Source: Humibacillus xanthopallidus
GTDB lineage: Bacteria; Actinomycetota; Actinomycetes; Actinomycetales; Dermatophilaceae
NCBI RefSeq assembly: GCF_006716675.1
Contig: NZ_VFPM01000003.1
Coordinates: 682,001-746,000 of the forward strand
Length of the DNA stretch: 64,000 nucleotides
Reading direction: 5' to 3'
Shown here: positions 62,199 to 64,000 of the stretch, piece after piece
Position numbering within the stretch: position 1 is the first letter of the stretch
How the letters are laid out: the number at the start of each line of letters is the position of its first letter
The notes under the pieces: generated by a model
Told to the model about the DNA's origin: nothing
What the model saw: the letters and a program-made list of their open reading frames with translations, nothing else
Database searches by the model: none
Translations under genes and position numbers: made by a program

Positions 62199-64000
62199 TC
62201 AGCGCGCGCCCTGCCGCACGGTCGGCACGCGACCGGCACGCGCTGCGGCCGTCTGGTCGACGAGGTCGCTGGCGTGCGCGAGGCCGGCCTCGGAGTCGGG
62301 GTCGCCGCCCATCATGCGCGACAGCTCGCGCAACCGCTCGTCACCCTCGACGATGCTGACGCTGCTCGAGGTGACCCGCCCGTCGTCGGCCTTGTGCACG
62401 ACGAGGTGCCGGTCGGCGAACGCCGCCACCTGCGCGAGGTGGGTCACGACGATGACCTGCGAGTGCTCGGCGAGCGCGGCCAGGCGAGCACCCACGTCGA
62501 GCGCCGCGCGGCCGCCGACCCCGGCGTCGACCTCGTCGAAGACAAAGGTCGGCGGACTGGTGCGCTCAGCCCCGCCCGCCCGGCCGGCGCCGCCCGGCGC
62601 TGCGTCGTCGGCGGCGCCGAGCACGCCACGGTCGGCACCGACGACCTCGAGGGCGAGCATCACGCGCGACAGCTCACCGCCCGAAGCGGCCTTGGCCACC
62701 GTGCGTGGCGGCGCACCGCGGTTGGCAGCGAGCAGGATCTCGACCTCGTCGATCCCGAGACGCGACAGGCGAACTCGCTCTCCGTCGGGCAGGGCGACGC
62801 CGTCGGGGTCGAGTCGGTGACGCACGTCGACCTCGATGACCGCGCTGCCCATGGCGAGGTGCGAGAGCTCCTCCGAGACGCGTGCCCCGAAGTCGGCAGC
62901 GGCACTGCGCCGCAGCTGCGAGAGCTCCATCGAGGCGGCGACGAGCTCCTCGCGCAGCTGGGCGACCTCGGCCTCGAGAGCAGCGACGCGGTCATCGGCC
63001 TGCACGAGCGCGTCGAGCCGGGCGGCCGCACGACCGGACCAGTCGAGCACCTCGTCGACCGTCTCGCCGTACTTGCGCGTCACCCCCGCAAGCGTCGCCC
63101 GCCGCTCCTGCACGTAGCCGAGCCGTCCGGGGTCGAGCTCGACGTCGTCGAGATAGGCCGCGAGGTCGGCAGCCAGCTCGCCGACGAGGGTGCCCACCTC
63201 GTGGAGCCGCTCGTCGAGACCGCGCAGGGCCTCGTCGTGGAGCGCCCCGGGGGCGAGGGCCGCCCGAGCCGAGCCGATGAGGTCACGGGCGCTGCTGACG
63301 GGCTCACCGGCATACTCGTCGCCGGAGAGGTCGGAGAGCGCCTGGCTCGCGGCGAGGCGGAGGGTGTCGGCGTGCGCGAGGCGCTCGTCCTCGGCGCGCA
63401 GGGCGACGTCCTCACCGGGCTGGGGGTCGACGGCCTCGATCTCCTCGAGAGAGGCCGTCAGCGAGTCGATCTCGCGCGCGCGCTCGCGCGCCTCGGCAAC
63501 GAGGCGGGCGTGCTCGCGATCGGCGGCCCGCCATGTCTCGTAGAGCTCGCCGACGGCGTCGCGCCGGCTCGCGAGCTCGGGTCCACCGAAGGCGTCGAGC
63601 ACCTCGCGGTGGGCGTCGCCCTGGCGCAGGCGCCACTGGTCGGCCTGACCGTGAACGGCGACGAGCATCTCGCCGAGCTCGGCGAGCACTCCCACGGGTG
63701 CGGTGCGCCCCCCGACGTGGGCACGAGAGCGACCGGCGGCGGCGATGCTGCGGGCGATGACGAGCTCTCCCTCGTCGTGCTCGGCCCCTGCCTCTGCCGC
63801 GCGCACGAGGGCCGGGTGACCGGGGGGCAGCTGGACGACACCTTCGACGAGCGCGGAGTCGGAGCCGGTGCGCACGAGCCCCGAGTCGGCTCGCTCACCG
63901 AGCAGCAGGCCGAGGCCTGACACGATCATCGTCTTGCCGGCCCCGGTCTCACCGGTGAGCACGTTGAGCCCGGGGCTCAGCTCGAGCAGCGCGTCGTCGA
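62199..64000 (-). CDS. recN: DNA repair protein RecN (N-terminal residues outside window)
   Basis: SMC-like ATPase for double-strand break repair. The visible part begins within DDALLELSPGLNVLTGETGA and the Walker A GETGAGKT; about 15 N-terminal residues are cut off by the window end. A long coiled-coil region (SLTASLEEIEAVDPQPGE, then AALEAEVAQLREELVAASME) is followed by the signature ASGGELSRVMLALEVV and Walker B FVFDEVDAGVGGRAA. A Gly/Ala-rich insert of about 28 residues separates the signature from Walker B. Confidence 0.96.
   Translation of the reverse strand, partial: DDALLELSPGLNVLTGETGAGKTMIVSGLGLLLGERADSGLVRTGSDSALVEGVVQLPPGHPALVRAAEAGAEHDEGELVIARSIAAAGRSRAHVGGRTAPVGVLAELGEMLVAVHGQADQWRLRQGDAHREVLDAFGGPELASRRDAVGELYETWRAADREHARLVAEARERAREIDSLTASLEEIEAVDPQPGEDVALRAEDERLAHADTLRLAASQALSDLSGDEYAGEPVSSARDLIGSARAALAPGALHDEALRGLDERLHEVGTLVGELAADLAAYLDDVELDPGRLGYVQERRATLAGVTRKYGETVDEVLDWSGRAAARLDALVQADDRVAALEAEVAQLREELVAASMELSQLRRSAAADFGARVSEELSHLAMGSAVIEVDVRHRLDPDGVALPDGERVRLSRLGIDEVEILLAANRGAPPRTVAKAASGGELSRVMLALEVVGADRGVLGAADDAAPGGAGRAGGAERTSPPTFVFDEVDAGVGGRAALDVGARLAALAEHSQVIVVTHLAQVAAFADRHLVVHKADDGRVTSSSVSIVEGDERLRELSRMMGGDPDSEAGLAHASDLVDQTAAARAGRVPTVRQGAR

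Overview
The window is a high-GC (roughly 70 % or more by eye) actinobacterial chromosome segment. Gene order, gene families, GTG/TTG starts, 4-nt start/stop overlaps and likely leaderless genes point to Micrococcales, most plausibly an Intrasporangiaceae-type organism (Janibacter/Knoellia/Tetrasphaera-like). That placement is an inference from gene content. No rRNA, tRNA, CRISPR array, insertion sequence or integrase was seen.

The backbone is a long minus-strand run of housekeeping genes (transcription runs from high to low coordinates): recN - pyrG - Nudix - ychJ-like (64.0-59.2 kb); aspS (53.8-52.0); rarA (47.2-45.8); alaS - ruvX - mltG - aroE - prepilin peptidase - aroC - aroK - aroB - aroQ (39.0-29.4); efp - nusB - pyrR - pyrB - pyrC - carA - carB - pyrK - pyrD - pyrF (19.4-8.0); two small lipoproteins; mihF - gmk - rpoZ - coaBC - metK - priA and a saccharopine dehydrogenase-like gene cut by the window start (7.9-0 kb). 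The pyrimidine operon has every step to UMP except pyrE and is headed by pyrR with a PyrR-binding RNA element at its ribosome binding site. The shikimate block holds five enzymes (aroE, C, K, B, Q).

Variable segments interrupt this backbone. (1) 19.6-29.4 kb, between efp and aroQ: a HelD-type RNA polymerase recycling ATPase, a hypothetical gene, a Tat/lipobox intradiol dioxygenase divergent from a TetR-SGNH hydrolase pair, a CPBP membrane protease, a TolB/TPR regulator-like protein, an AIM24 protein, an AHSA1 protein and a Nudix hydrolase. (2) 39.3-45.5 kb, between alaS and rarA: a five-gene Opp-type peptide ABC transporter. (3) 47.2-59.3 kb: an MMPL transporter with a GNAT, an AraC/VOC pair, a lysozyme/peptidoglycan-binding protein, an acyltransferase-3 membrane protein, a second HelD-family ATPase that looks like HelR, and a LysR/EamA pair.

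Three observations stand out. The octamer GTATGCCG/CGGCATAC occurs about 35 times in 64 kb, on both strands and in both coding orientations. It forces otherwise rare TAT-GCC (Tyr-Ala) and GCA-TAC (Ala-Tyr) codon pairs, is nearly absent from the 21.8-29.6 kb segment, and once occurs as an inverted pair forming a 19-bp hairpin after the opp operon. It behaves like an uptake-sequence-type or otherwise selected genomic word. Second, the helR-like gene at 55.2 kb is preceded by a match to the 19-bp rifamycin-associated element, suggesting inducible rifamycin tolerance. Third, a PyrR translational operator sits at pyrR. Coordinates of coding regions include stop codons.
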